Below, piece by piece: positions 1-6,795 of a DNA stretch of 39,022 nucleotides. The notes below the pieces were generated by a model. That model did not search any database. It worked only from the letters and a program-made list of their open reading frames with translations, and had not been told where the DNA came from. The number at the start of each line of letters is the position of its first letter. The first letter of the stretch is position 1. Source of the stretch: Clostridium sp. Cult3 (lineage in GTDB: Bacteria > Bacillota > Clostridia > Tissierellales > Tepidimicrobiaceae); the NCBI RefSeq assembly GCF_021655115.1, contig NZ_PPXY01000057.1, positions 1 through 39,022 of the forward strand, read 5' to 3'. Both the position numbers and the translations under genes were made by a program.

Positions 1-308
1 TATTATACATTAAATAAAAGGAATCTATTAATATAGCTTGTAGAATTTTGTATGAAAATTTAATTTAATTGTAATAGTAATTTTTCCAATTATTGATATA
101 ATGGTAAAGGAAAAGGTATTTAGGAGGTATAGAATATTATTCAGTTGTTTTATTTATAAATTTTGTGGTAATTAATAAATTAAAGAATGATACTAAACTA
201 ATGGATAGTAGATATATTATTTTTGCTATGTAAATTTATTGATAAGTGTTTAACGACCAGCAACTTTAGATCTCCTAAACAATTTTTTATGAAAGGGGAA
301 GGAGTAGG
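1..308. other. AT-rich stretch without a convincing gene
   Basis: About 300 bases of very AT-rich DNA upstream of the Spo0E-like gene. A perfect-looking ribosome binding site (AGGAGGT at 122-128) is not followed by an ATG, GTG or TTG at useful distance; the frame after it stays open only from an ATA for about 34 codons. TATAAT at 97-102 has no good -35 partner. I see no RNA gene or convincing operon signal. Confidence 0.5.
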
Positions 309-491
309 ATGGATAACAGCTGTTTATTAGATGAGCTGAAAAGTCAAATAGAGGATAAAAGAAGAAAGCTGAACCAACTGATCCTTAGAAATGCAAACAA
401 GGAAGATATTTTGAAATTTAGTGTGGAACTGGATAAGCTTATTGATAAATATTATATTTTTGAGTTAAATAAAAACAGGGCAGATCATTAA
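309..491 (+). CDS. Spo0E family sporulation regulatory protein (aspartyl-phosphate phosphatase)
   Basis: A 60-residue protein with the Spo0E-family layout: an N-terminal helix rich in charged residues, then a second helix carrying the signature SVELDKLIDKYY (residues about 38-49), close to the family consensus S-x-ELD-x-LI-x-x-YY. Known members remove phosphate from Spo0A-P in the cytoplasm and so delay sporulation. The ATG has a strong AAGGAG site 6 bases upstream and a terminator overlaps its 3' end, so it is a single-gene unit. Its presence is the main evidence that the host makes spores. Family assignment is from the motif; activity is inferred. Confidence 0.85.
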   Translation: MDNSCLLDELKSQIEDKRRKLNQLILRNANKEDILKFSVELDKLIDKYYIFELNKNRADH

Positions 492-510
492 AGAAATCTG
501 CACTGTTTTT
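473..510 (+). terminator. Rho-independent terminator of the Spo0E-like gene
   Basis: Inverted repeat with arms 474-485 and 496-507 (AACAGGGCAGAT against ATCTGCACTGTT, one mismatch) followed by five T. It overlaps the last codons of the Spo0E-like gene. Confidence 0.85.
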
Positions 511-537
511 ATGCTTGTTTTATTCATTGCTATAGCA

Positions 538-633
538 TCAGATCCTATAATATAGGATCAAAAGCCCGATTATTGCAATAACGATAGCCAGCATCCAATA
601 TAATGTTTTTTTACGTACAAAGAAAAACTTCAA
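538..633 (-). CDS. 31-residue single-pass membrane peptide (unrecognised)
   Basis: A short leftward reading frame starts at TTG (633-631), 5 bases after a strong GAGGTGG ribosome binding site (645-639). It encodes a basic, aromatic N-terminus (MKFFFVRKKTLYW) followed by one hydrophobic helix of about 16 residues and a short YYRI tail. The N-terminus resembles the start of sporulation-type membrane proteins such as PdaB-like polysaccharide deacetylases, but nothing follows the helix. It may be a genuine micro-membrane protein or the remnant of a larger gene. A 19-bp perfect palindrome (541-559) forms its last codons. The ribosome binding site is the best argument that it is translated. Confidence 0.5.
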   Translation of the reverse strand: MKFFFVRKKTLYWMLAIVIAIIGLLILYYRI

Positions 634-718
634 TAAAACCACCTCGCATTAATCCTGGTAGTATAATCTATTTAAATGAGTAATAATATATACCAGCATT
701 TTGATTTTACAGTTTCAT

Positions 719-746
719 TTGTTTCAAAATAGTGATATATTATATA
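719..746 (+). promoter_or_regulatory. Possible promoter of the DegV gene
   Basis: TTGTTT (719-724), 16 bases, then TATATA (741-746), about 30 bases before the DegV start. The surrounding DNA is AT-rich, so this is a weak prediction. Confidence 0.3.
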
Positions 747-776
747 TAAGCGATAGGTAAAGGAGGAGAGGATCTA

Positions 777-1649
777 ATGACTGTTAAAATTTTAAGTGAT
801 AGTGCCTGTGATTTACCTGATGAAATAATAGAAGAACTTGATATAGAAATATTACCAATAATAGTTATGAAAGGCGAAGAAGAATATTTAGATAAGGTTA
901 CTATTGATCCTAAAAAGATGTATGACGATATGCGAAATGGGATAGTATATAAAACAGCACAAATACCACCTAAAGTTTTTGAAGAGAAGTTCGAGGAGAT
1001 AGCTAAAAAGGGAGAGTCTACTATCTACATAGCTTTTTCATCGGGACTCTCTGGGACTTATCAAACATCGGTGTTGGTGAGAGATTCTCTAAAGGAGAAA
1101 TATCCAGATATGGATATAGATATTGTAGACTCTAGATCTGCATCGGTTGGATTTGGCCTATTAGTTCATAAAGCTGGAAAAATGGCTAAGGAAGGTAAAA
1201 GTAAAGAAGAGATATTAAGCATGTTAGAATTTTATGTAAAGCACATTGAACATATATTTACCGTAGACAATATAGAATATCTATTTAGAGGAGGTAGGGT
1301 TACTAGAACTCAAGCCTTTGTAGGAGGACTTTTAAATATTAAACCTATATTGGATATCCCAGAGGATGGTACTTTGCAACCAAGGGAAAAGGTAAGGGGT
1401 AGAAAAAAGGTATTAAATAGGATGATCGAGATAATGGAAGAACGAGGAGGCAATGCAGATTTAAAAAATCAAACTATCGGAATTAACCATGGAGATGATC
1501 TAGAGGGAGCATTGCAGCTAAAGAAAATGATAGAGGAAAAGTATGGTTGCACTGATTTTGTCATAAATATAATAGGCTGTGCCATAGGAGCTCACTCAGG
1601 GCCAGGCACTTTATCCGTATTCTTTTTAAATGAAAAATATGATAAATAA
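777..1649 (+). CDS. DegV family fatty acid-binding protein
   Basis: A 290-residue cytoplasmic protein of normal family length. It starts with the DegV hallmark SDSACDLP (residues 7-14), which forms part of the lipid head-group pocket, and carries the conserved FRGGRV segment (about 170-175) and a Gly-rich C-terminal GAHSGPGT. DegV/FakB proteins bind a fatty acid; in Firmicutes some present it to the kinase FakA. No fakA neighbour is visible, so its partner and ligand are unknown. An AAAGGAGGAGAG site precedes the ATG and a strong terminator follows, so it is monocistronic. Confidence 0.95.
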   Translation: MTVKILSDSACDLPDEIIEELDIEILPIIVMKGEEEYLDKVTIDPKKMYDDMRNGIVYKTAQIPPKVFEEKFEEIAKKGESTIYIAFSSGLSGTYQTSVLVRDSLKEKYPDMDIDIVDSRSASVGFGLLVHKAGKMAKEGKSKEEILSMLEFYVKHIEHIFTVDNIEYLFRGGRVTRTQAFVGGLLNIKPILDIPEDGTLQPREKVRGRKKVLNRMIEIMEERGGNADLKNQTIGINHGDDLEGALQLKKMIEEKYGCTDFVINIIGCAIGAHSGPGTLSVFFLNEKYDK

Positions 1650-1650
1650 T

Positions 1651-1680
1651 AAAAATCCAGGTAATCACCTGGATTTTTAT
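1651..1680 (+). terminator. Rho-independent terminator of degV
   Basis: Perfect 12-bp stem, AAAAATCCAGGT (1651-1662) with ACCTGGATTTTT (1667-1678), loop AATC. The A and T flanks make it potentially bidirectional. Confidence 0.95.
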
Positions 1681-1681
1681 A

Positions 1682-1709
1682 TTGACAATAAAAATTTCTA
1701 TGATATAGT
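1682..1709 (+). promoter_or_regulatory. Sigma-A-type promoter of the acetyltransferase gene
   Basis: TTGACA (1682-1687) and TATAGT (1704-1709) with a 16-base spacer, lying just after the degV terminator and 36 bases before the chosen start of the next gene. Confidence 0.65.
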
Positions 1710-1745
1710 AATGAAAATATTATATCGTTTAAAGGGATGATTATA

Positions 1746-2282
1746 TTGTTGGAAGGCAAACTAGTAAGGCTTAGGGAATATAAACAATCCGATGTAGAAT
1801 TGGCCTATAAATATATGAATGATCCAGAGGTTTTAATAAATTTAATTAATGGCATACCCTATCCCATGACCTTAGAAAAGGAACAGGAGTGGTTTGACAG
1901 TCAAATTAAGAACAAGGATACCTATAGCTTTGCAATAGAATCTTTAGAAGACGGGATATATATTGGAGGTTGTGGAGTCAACTGGTATGATTGGAAAAAC
2001 GGTACTGCAGAGGTAGGCATATTTATTGGCAATCAACAATTTAGAGGAAAAGGATATGGTACCGATGCTATGAAGATACTCATAGATTTTGTATTTAATC
2101 AAACTAATATAAATAGAATACAGCTTTCTACCTATAGTTTTAATGAACGTGCTTATAAATCCTATCTGAAATGTGGCTTCAAAGAAGAGGGTAGATTAAG
2201 ACAAAGGATATTTAGGAATGGTGAATATCATGATGAAATACTGATGGGACTATTGAGGGAAGAATATCATAAATTTTTTTGA
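1746..2282 (+). CDS. GNAT family N-acetyltransferase (RimJ/RimL type)
   Basis: A compact GNAT acetyltransferase of about 178 residues. It opens with LEGKLVRLREY, typical of the RimJ/RimL-like group, and has the acetyl-CoA binding motif A around IGNQQFRGKGYGTDAMKILI (R/Q-x-x-G-x-G/A pattern) and a C-terminal SYLKCGFKEEGRLR segment typical of this group. It would transfer acetyl from acetyl-CoA to an amine; the substrate cannot be read. The upstream ATG at 1737 touches the AAAGGG site, leaving no spacing, so I prefer the TTG at 1746 (TTG 1749 is also possible). It has its own promoter and lies directly before the tRNA gene. Confidence 0.85.
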   Translation: MLEGKLVRLREYKQSDVELAYKYMNDPEVLINLINGIPYPMTLEKEQEWFDSQIKNKDTYSFAIESLEDGIYIGGCGVNWYDWKNGTAEVGIFIGNQQFRGKGYGTDAMKILIDFVFNQTNINRIQLSTYSFNERAYKSYLKCGFKEEGRLRQRIFRNGEYHDEILMGLLREEYHKFF

Positions 2283-2290
2283 AAAAGGTA

Positions 2291-2319
2291 TGGACAAATC
2301 CAATCAATAGTAGTATAAT
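2291..2319 (+). promoter_or_regulatory. Promoter of the tRNA-Lys gene
   Basis: TGGACA (2291-2296), 17 bases, then a consensus TATAAT (2314-2319), 20 bases before the mature tRNA. A perfect 9-bp inverted repeat, TCCAATCAA (2299-2307) with TTGATTGGA (2328-2336), brackets the -10 box. Confidence 0.75.
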
Positions 2320-2339
2320 AGTTAATGTTGATTGGATAT

Positions 2340-2415
2340 GCACCTTTAGCTCAGATGGTAGAGCAATTGACTCTTAATCAATGGGCCCAGGGTTCGAGTC
2401 CCTGAAGGTGCACCA
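2340..2415 (+). tRNA. tRNA-Lys (anticodon CTT)
   Basis: A complete 76-base cloverleaf. The acceptor stem GCACCTT (2340-2346) pairs with AAGGTGC (2405-2411), then discriminator A and an encoded CCA end at 2415. The anticodon stem ATTGA/TCAAT encloses the loop CTCTTAA, giving anticodon CTT (2373-2375), which reads AAG lysine codons. The T-arm has the normal GGTTCGAGTCC. Its 3' end is the boundary with the prophage, whose integrase lies 72 bases downstream facing it. Confidence 0.97.
2391..2415 (+). other. Candidate left attachment site (attL core) in the tRNA-Lys 3' end
   Basis: Tyrosine integrases of temperate phages commonly recombine within the T-arm and acceptor end of tRNA genes, keeping the tRNA intact. 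The integrase gene ends 72 bases away and phage genes start immediately. The exact core cannot be fixed because the second copy (attR) is not in the window. Confidence 0.6.
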
Positions 2416-2424
2416 GTTAAATAC

Positions 2425-2460
2425 AAACTTGCAGAGTTTTATACTTTGCAAGTTTTTTAT
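2425..2460 (+). terminator. Terminator after tRNA-Lys, on the phage side of the junction
   Basis: AAACTTGCA (2425-2433) pairs with TGCAAGTTT (2447-2455), followed by a T-rich run to 2460. It should end the tRNA transcript. Because it lies past the probable crossover, the tRNA terminator in the lysogen may be phage-supplied. Confidence 0.8.
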
Positions 2461-2464
2461 TTTC

Positions 2465-2484
2465 ACCCCCACCTTACCCCCACC
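2465..2484. repeat. Tandem ACCCCCACC repeats, possible integrase arm sites
   Basis: Two copies of ACCCCCACC (2465-2473 and 2476-2484) spaced 11 bp apart, about one helical turn, between the attachment site and the integrase stop codon. C-rich DNA is exceptional in this AT-rich region. Arm-type binding by the integrase is inferred from position and spacing. Confidence 0.45.
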
Positions 2485-2487
2485 GAC

Positions 2488-3627
2488 TTATTTTAGGTTA
2501 TCAAAAAGGTGCGAAGTCTTATCTATAGCTTTTCTTTTTTGCTTAATTAACACATGGGTGTATAGATCTGATGTAAGTTTCATAGAAGAGTGGCCAAGAA
2601 GTTCTTGCAATTCTTTCATATCCATTCCAGCTTCCAATCCCCTGGTAGCAAATGTGTGCCTTAATTCATGAGGACTTAATATTGGCAAATCATTATCTTT
2701 TAATACTCTTTCCAGACTCCTGGAGAATGTTCTAAAGGCTACAGGAGCACCAAAGGTATTGCAAAATACCAAATTATCTGGATTGTAATCTTTGCCTACT
2801 TGTAACTTTATTTTATTTTGTTCTATTTTATGTTTTCTAATTCTATCCATTATTACAGGCAATACTGGAATTACTCTATTGCTAGTATCAGTTTTAGGGG
2901 TAGTAAACAATTCTCCCTTAGCTCTAGATAATGCTTTATCTATTGTTATGGTATATTCTTCAAAGTCTATATTATCCCAAGTAAGGCCTAAGAGTTCTCC
3001 AACCCTCATCCCTGTAGATATTAATACAAGGAAAGCAACTTCATACATATGACCATCAATTGCATTTAAAAATTTTATCTGTTCTTTTTCTGTGAATACT
3101 TTCTTTTTTTGCGGTGGTTTCCCCTTAGGGAGGTCTATATATTCGCAAGGATTATCATAAATTAATTTGTTTATTTTAGCTCTTTTCATGGCCATATTAA
3201 ATACAGTTCTAGTATATTTAATATTTCTATCAGATAGATCCTTCATTTTATTAAATGTAGCTTGAACCTGCTCAGGTCTCAAATCCTTTAAACAAATATG
3301 GCCAAGATGTGGAATGATGTATAATTCTAATTGCCTTTTGTAACTATTATACGTTGTGGCAGATACAGAGGCTTTCTTATAATCTCTTAGCCATATATAA
3401 ATCCATTCTTTTACTGTTATTTTTGATGGTTCTATATGAGTATTTGTATTTACTTGATTTAAAACTTGATTTAGTTTTTTAGACACTTCTCCTCTAGACT
3501 TGCCATAAATAGATTTTCTAATTCTCTTTCCATCAGCATCGACACCTAATGAATATCTAGCTTCCCAAGTGCCATCTTTTCTTTGGCGGATACTTCCTTC
3601 TCCTTGTCCTCTTACTTTTTTAGACAT
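2488..3627 (-). CDS. int: Tyrosine-type site-specific integrase
   Basis: A 379-residue phage integrase. The N-terminus (GEGSIRQRKDGTWEARYS) is an arm-binding AP2-like domain, followed by a SAM-like core-binding domain (about 70-165) and the catalytic domain with the complete pentad: Arg208 in TGMRVGEL, Lys245 in TPKTDTSNR, His320 and Arg323 in HELRH, His346 in LGHSS, and nucleophile Tyr356 in SDLYTHV. It catalyses integration and excision at the tRNA-Lys gene. I chose the ATG at 3627, which has an AAAGGAG site 6 bases upstream; an in-frame ATG at 3648 has none. It is the last gene of the leftward lysogeny operon, so it is transcribed with the repressor. Confidence 0.97.
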   Translation of the reverse strand: MSKKVRGQGEGSIRQRKDGTWEARYSLGVDADGKRIRKSIYGKSRGEVSKKLNQVLNQVNTNTHIEPSKITVKEWIYIWLRDYKKASVSATTYNSYKRQLELYIIPHLGHICLKDLRPEQVQATFNKMKDLSDRNIKYTRTVFNMAMKRAKINKLIYDNPCEYIDLPKGKPPQKKKVFTEKEQIKFLNAIDGHMYEVAFLVLISTGMRVGELLGLTWDNIDFEEYTITIDKALSRAKGELFTTPKTDTSNRVIPVLPVIMDRIRKHKIEQNKIKLQVGKDYNPDNLVFCNTFGAPVAFRTFSRSLERVLKDNDLPILSPHELRHTFATRGLEAGMDMKELQELLGHSSMKLTSDLYTHVLIKQKRKAIDKTSHLFDNLK

Positions 3628-3640
3628 AGCATTCTCCTTT

Positions 3641-4087
3641 CTATACAAAATACTTCAGACTTTCTTCTGATACATATAAGGCTTTTGAAACTTGTTCTAT
3701 TGTATATCCTTCAAAATCAATATCATCTATTTTAATGTTTAACAAACGTAAAGCAAAATAATGGGCTTGTTTTTCCAATTTACCTTTGTTTAGAAGATTT
3801 TTATTAAATGCAGCAGTATAAATTTCTGTATGTAGTAGAGCATGTCCTAATTCATGAGCTAATACGAACTTTTCATATTGATAAGGAAGATCATCCCTGA
3901 TAAAAACAGTTTCTTCATCAAAATAATTTCTTTGATATAAGGCTTCAAAGCCTTGCAGTAAAATATTATCCTTATTTAATTTTACTACTTTAATGTCCAG
4001 AATATCGTATATCTCAAATATATTCCTAGAATTACAATGTTCAATTGTCCCAGCAATATATTTATCTAACCAATCGTAGCTATCCAT
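3641..4087 (-). CDS. ImmA/IrrE family metallopeptidase
   Basis: A 148-residue protein with the zinc protease motif HELGH (residues 78-82) inside FVLAHELGHALLH and a C-terminal helical region, as in ImmA/IrrE proteins. In ICEBs1 and related elements ImmA cleaves the cognate repressor to trigger induction; the presence of an XRE repressor two genes upstream in the same operon (5838-6236) suggests the same partnership here. Usually repressor and ImmA are adjacent; here the Mrr-FtsK gene separates them. Good GAGGTGA site before the ATG. The repressor as substrate is inferred. Confidence 0.88.
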   Translation of the reverse strand: MDSYDWLDKYIAGTIEHCNSRNIFEIYDILDIKVVKLNKDNILLQGFEALYQRNYFDEETVFIRDDLPYQYEKFVLAHELGHALLHTEIYTAAFNKNLLNKGKLEKQAHYFALRLLNIKIDDIDFEGYTIEQVSKALYVSEESLKYFV

Positions 4088-4122
4088 AGCATCACCTCAC
4101 AAGAATTCCTTTGATTTTGGAA

Positions 4123-5826
4123 CTAATTTTTTTGTTTATTTAATAATTTATTTGTTATCCATGAACCAAGTTTAAATGAAACGAATGTGATAAAAAATAG
4201 CACCGGAAAGCCAACAGCGGGGTTTTCAATTTTTACTATTGTGAAGTTTGCAATTATTAATAGTATTACAAATGATATAAATGTCCTAAAAATTTTACTT
4301 TTTTTATGCAGTTTATAATTATTGTAGTAATCGTACTTATTTTTACTTTCTATATCATAATGAGAGTTAAAATCCATATTTATTAACTTCATTAAGTCAT
4401 CCTTATTAATCAATACTTTTCTAGGTTTACTACCTTCAAAACTTCCTACGATACCTCTAATTTCCATTTCATCGATTAATCTGGCTGCTCTAGCATAGTC
4501 AATTTTAAATTTTCTCTGTAGCAGTGAAATTGAAGCTTGTTCCTCTTCTATTACTAAACTAATAGCATCCATTAACAATTCATCTGTATCATGTAAAAAG
4601 TTATTTGCCACATAATCATTGTAATTATAATGATAATTATCTATGCTTTGTTCTTTAAAAGGGCGGGTTATGTTTCTAATATCTTCTTCATCTATAAAAG
4701 CACTTTGGATTCGTATAGGTTTTAATTCATTTATAGGATAAAATAGCATATCTCCTTTCCCAAATAGTTTTTCTGCACCTGTCGTATTTATAGCTAATCT
4801 TGAATCAGATTGCGAAAACACCCTAAAGGCTATTCTAGATGGAAAATTGTTTTTAAATGTATTGGCTATATTAGGGATTTGAGTAGTTGCTATTAAATAG
4901 ATTCCGGTAGCTCTGCCCATTTGGGTCAGCTTATCTATGTAAGCTTTTGCTTCGTCTATATTTAATTCAGCCAACTCATCAATAATAATAACTATATCAG
5001 GAATTATTTCATCTTCGTTATCTTTAAATTTTCCATTATAGGAATCTATATCCCTTACATTATTTTTAGCAAATAATTCGTATCTTCTTTCCATTTCAGC
5101 AACAGTCCAATTTAAGGCAGAAATAGCTTTTTGAAGGTCCGTTATTGCTGGAAGTAACAATTGAGGGGCTCCATTATATATGCTAAACTCAACTATCTTA
5201 GGATCTATTAGTAATAATTTTACGTTCTGGTGCGAAGATTTGTATAAAATGCCAGCTATTAATGTATGTAAAAACATGCTCTTACCAGTTCCAGTAGCCC
5301 CTGTAATAAGGAGATGAGGCATTTCATCTATAGTTGTTACTAATATTTTTCCAAGAGCTGTTTTACCTAATATTAGAGGTATCCTAGAATTAATGTTTTT
5401 ATATTCAGCAGAGTTTAATATTTCTTGGAAAGAAACTGTATTTTTAGAATCCCCATCTGGATTAGAACCTAAAGATAAGGCTATCATTTTAATTAGTACA
5501 TCTCTGTCCCAAAGTTCTACATTGCTAGTTTTAGCTAATTCAACGGCATTAGGAGTAAAATAGTTGGTTGTAACTACCATACACTTATTGGCCTGATAAT
5601 AATTCTTTGCACCAACAACCTCTTGGATAGCAGAAATTCCTACTGTGTTGCTATATCTTTTAGCTTGTACTACCGTTCTCTCTGCCCCCTTTGCAATTAC
5701 CAAGTCGGCTCCATAGTCATTTGAAGCTGGGGTAGATTCGACCTCATATCCCAAGTTTTTAAAAAGGTTAAACAGATAATTTTCAAACTCTTCGCCAGAT
5801 AAGCCATCTATGTATAGTTCGTCCAT
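4123..5826 (-). CDS. Mrr-like nuclease / FtsK-SpoIIIE DNA translocase fusion with C-terminal membrane helices
   Basis: A 567-residue multidomain protein. Residues 1-115 form an Mrr-type restriction endonuclease domain with D41 in YGADLVI and the Q54-A-K56 pair in VVQAKRY, the PD-(D/E)xK-type catalytic set. Residues 145-390 are an FtsK/SpoIIIE motor with Walker A GATGTGKS (176-183) and Walker B VIIIDE (to E284). Residues 415-475 match the FtsK gamma winged helix (ASISLLQRKF, YARAARLIDEMEIRGIVG, EGSKPRKVLI), which in FtsK reads polar DNA motifs. Two membrane helices lie at about 511-533 and 537-556, at the C-terminus rather than the N-terminus as in FtsK. It starts 11 bases after the repressor gene, so it should be made in the lysogen. 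A role in DNA processing or exclusion of other elements is inferred. Confidence 0.85.
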   Translation of the reverse strand: MDELYIDGLSGEEFENYLFNLFKNLGYEVESTPASNDYGADLVIAKGAERTVVQAKRYSNTVGISAIQEVVGAKNYYQANKCMVVTTNYFTPNAVELAKTSNVELWDRDVLIKMIALSLGSNPDGDSKNTVSFQEILNSAEYKNINSRIPLILGKTALGKILVTTIDEMPHLLITGATGTGKSMFLHTLIAGILYKSSHQNVKLLLIDPKIVEFSIYNGAPQLLLPAITDLQKAISALNWTVAEMERRYELFAKNNVRDIDSYNGKFKDNEDEIIPDIVIIIDELAELNIDEAKAYIDKLTQMGRATGIYLIATTQIPNIANTFKNNFPSRIAFRVFSQSDSRLAINTTGAEKLFGKGDMLFYPINELKPIRIQSAFIDEEDIRNITRPFKEQSIDNYHYNYNDYVANNFLHDTDELLMDAISLVIEEEQASISLLQRKFKIDYARAARLIDEMEIRGIVGSFEGSKPRKVLINKDDLMKLINMDFNSHYDIESKNKYDYYNNYKLHKKSKIFRTFISFVILLIIANFTIVKIENPAVGFPVLFFITFVSFKLGSWITNKLLNKQKN

Positions 5827-5837
5827 AACAATCCCCC

Positions 5838-6236
5838 CTATTTCTTATACTTATAACTAAGTATCCTTAATTGATTAAGTAATTCATTAGCAAAATCTAC
5901 AACCTCATCATCATCCATCTTGTTTACATCAAACCCACCAAATCCCATAATTACGTTTTGTTCTAAGATAAATTTCATAGCTTCTTCAGGGGTTTCAAAT
6001 TCTACTGGTAGTTCTGGTTTTTCTTCAGCATTACGTTGGTCGGTCCTGCCTAGGAGGTAGTCAACACTTGTATTAAAAAATTCTGCCAACTTCATAAGTT
6101 TTTCATAGTCGGGTTGTTTACCTTTGGTCTCATAACCTGCTATTGTTGCTCTTCCGACACCTAAAATATCAGCAATATCTTGTTGCGTAAATCCTTTTTC
6201 CTCTCTCAATGATTTTAATCTTTTGCCAAATACCAT
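5838..6236 (-). CDS. CI-like XRE family repressor
   Basis: A 132-residue protein with an N-terminal XRE helix-turn-helix (FGKRLKSLREEKGFTQQDIA, then GVGRATIAGYETKGKQPDYE) and the SVDYLLGRTD end typical of SinR/CI-like regulators; the remaining 60 residues are acidic and probably oligomerise or are recognised by ImmA. It should hold the lytic promoter silent by binding the four operator-like sites at 6275-6390. In-frame GTG and ATG codons at 6245 and 6242 overlap the AAAAGGGG site, so the ATG at 6236 (8-base spacing) is the likely start. First gene of the leftward operon. Confidence 0.9.
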   Translation of the reverse strand: MVFGKRLKSLREEKGFTQQDIADILGVGRATIAGYETKGKQPDYEKLMKLAEFFNTSVDYLLGRTDQRNAEEKPELPVEFETPEEAMKFILEQNVIMGFGGFDVNKMDDDEVVDFANELLNQLRILSYKYKK

Positions 6237-6259
6237 AAACATCACCCCTTTTAGATATA

Positions 6260-6287
6260 ATTATATAACAAATGTGTCTAAAGTAAA
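6260..6287 (-). promoter_or_regulatory. Leftward (repressor/lysogeny operon) promoter
   Basis: On the minus strand TTTACT (6287-6282) and consensus TATAAT (6265-6260) are 16 bases apart. The -35 lies inside operator O1, consistent with autoregulation of the repressor. Confidence 0.65.
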
Positions 6288-6309
6288 CAATAAGTGTCTA
6301 TAATGAACA
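6275..6309. promoter_or_regulatory. Operators O1 and O2 of the lysogeny switch
   Basis: TGTCTAAAGTAAACA (6275-6289) and TGTCTATAATGAACA (6295-6309) are direct copies 20 bp apart (centre to centre), each with a partial TGT...ACA dyad. They cover the leftward -35 region. Confidence 0.7.
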
Positions 6310-6336
6310 AAAACAGCAAAGGCCAAAAAATAATAG

Positions 6337-6365
6337 TTGACATTGTGCCTAAAGGGAACTATAAT
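6337..6365 (+). promoter_or_regulatory. Rightward early (cro) promoter
   Basis: Perfect consensus TTGACA (6337-6342), 17 bases, TATAAT (6360-6365). Operator O3 fills most of the spacer and overlaps the -10 box, so repressor binding would block RNA polymerase. Confidence 0.9.
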
Positions 6366-6390
6366 ATAAGTATATAGTTTCAATTAGACA
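6346..6390. promoter_or_regulatory. Operators O3 and O4 of the lysogeny switch
   Basis: TGCCTAAAGGGAACT (6346-6360) is a degenerate direct copy of O1/O2; AGTTTCAATTAGACA (6376-6390) is an inverted copy at the transcription start of the rightward promoter. A further dyad GTGTC-GAAAA-GACAC lies at 6600-6614 inside the end of the cro-like gene. Confidence 0.65.
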
Positions 6391-6408
6391 CTGGAAGGAG
6401 GTAGTAAA

Positions 6409-6633
6409 GTGAGGAGTAAATTAAGAGATATTAGATTAAAAAACAATTTAACCCATGAAGAAATAGCTAAAAGAGTAGGGATTAATAGAGCTACGTATAC
6501 AAATATAGAGTTGGGACACAAAAATCCATCTCTTGATGTTGCTATAAAGATAAAAAAAGTACTTGATTATAATTATGATGATATTTTTTTAGTTACAGAG
6601 TGTCGAAAAGACACTAAAATACTAACAAAATAA
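6409..6633 (+). CDS. Cro-like XRE family transcriptional regulator
   Basis: A 74-residue protein made almost entirely of an XRE helix-turn-helix (LRDIRLKNNLTHEEIAKRVG, then INRATYTNIELGHKNPSLDV). It is divergent from the CI-like repressor and the first gene of the rightward early operon, the classic Cro position. Start is GTG at 6409, 7 bases after AAGGAGG. It likely competes for the shared operators and represses the leftward operon after induction; this is inferred from position. Confidence 0.85.
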   Translation: MRSKLRDIRLKNNLTHEEIAKRVGINRATYTNIELGHKNPSLDVAIKIKKVLDYNYDDIFLVTECRKDTKILTK

Positions 6634-6795
6634 CCATATATATTATCTCAGATTTATATAGACAAAAAAAGAAGTAAATAATGGAATGAGCTCCGTGGGA
6701 TGGAAAAAGAGGTCAATAGGGAAATGAATAAAATTAGGTTGCAAAACAATAAAGAAAATGATGCACCAGTCAAAGACTAATACATCATCATATAA

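Noticed and set aside
2381-2671. Rightward frame of 96 codons starting in the tRNA
   Set aside because: It overlaps the tRNA and runs antisense to the integrase; no ribosome binding site.
6700-6780. 26-codon frame (starts MEKEVNREMNKI) between the cro-like gene and the leftward gene at 6796
   Set aside because: Amino acids look plausible but only a weak upstream site and unremarkable spacing; not enough support to list as a gene.
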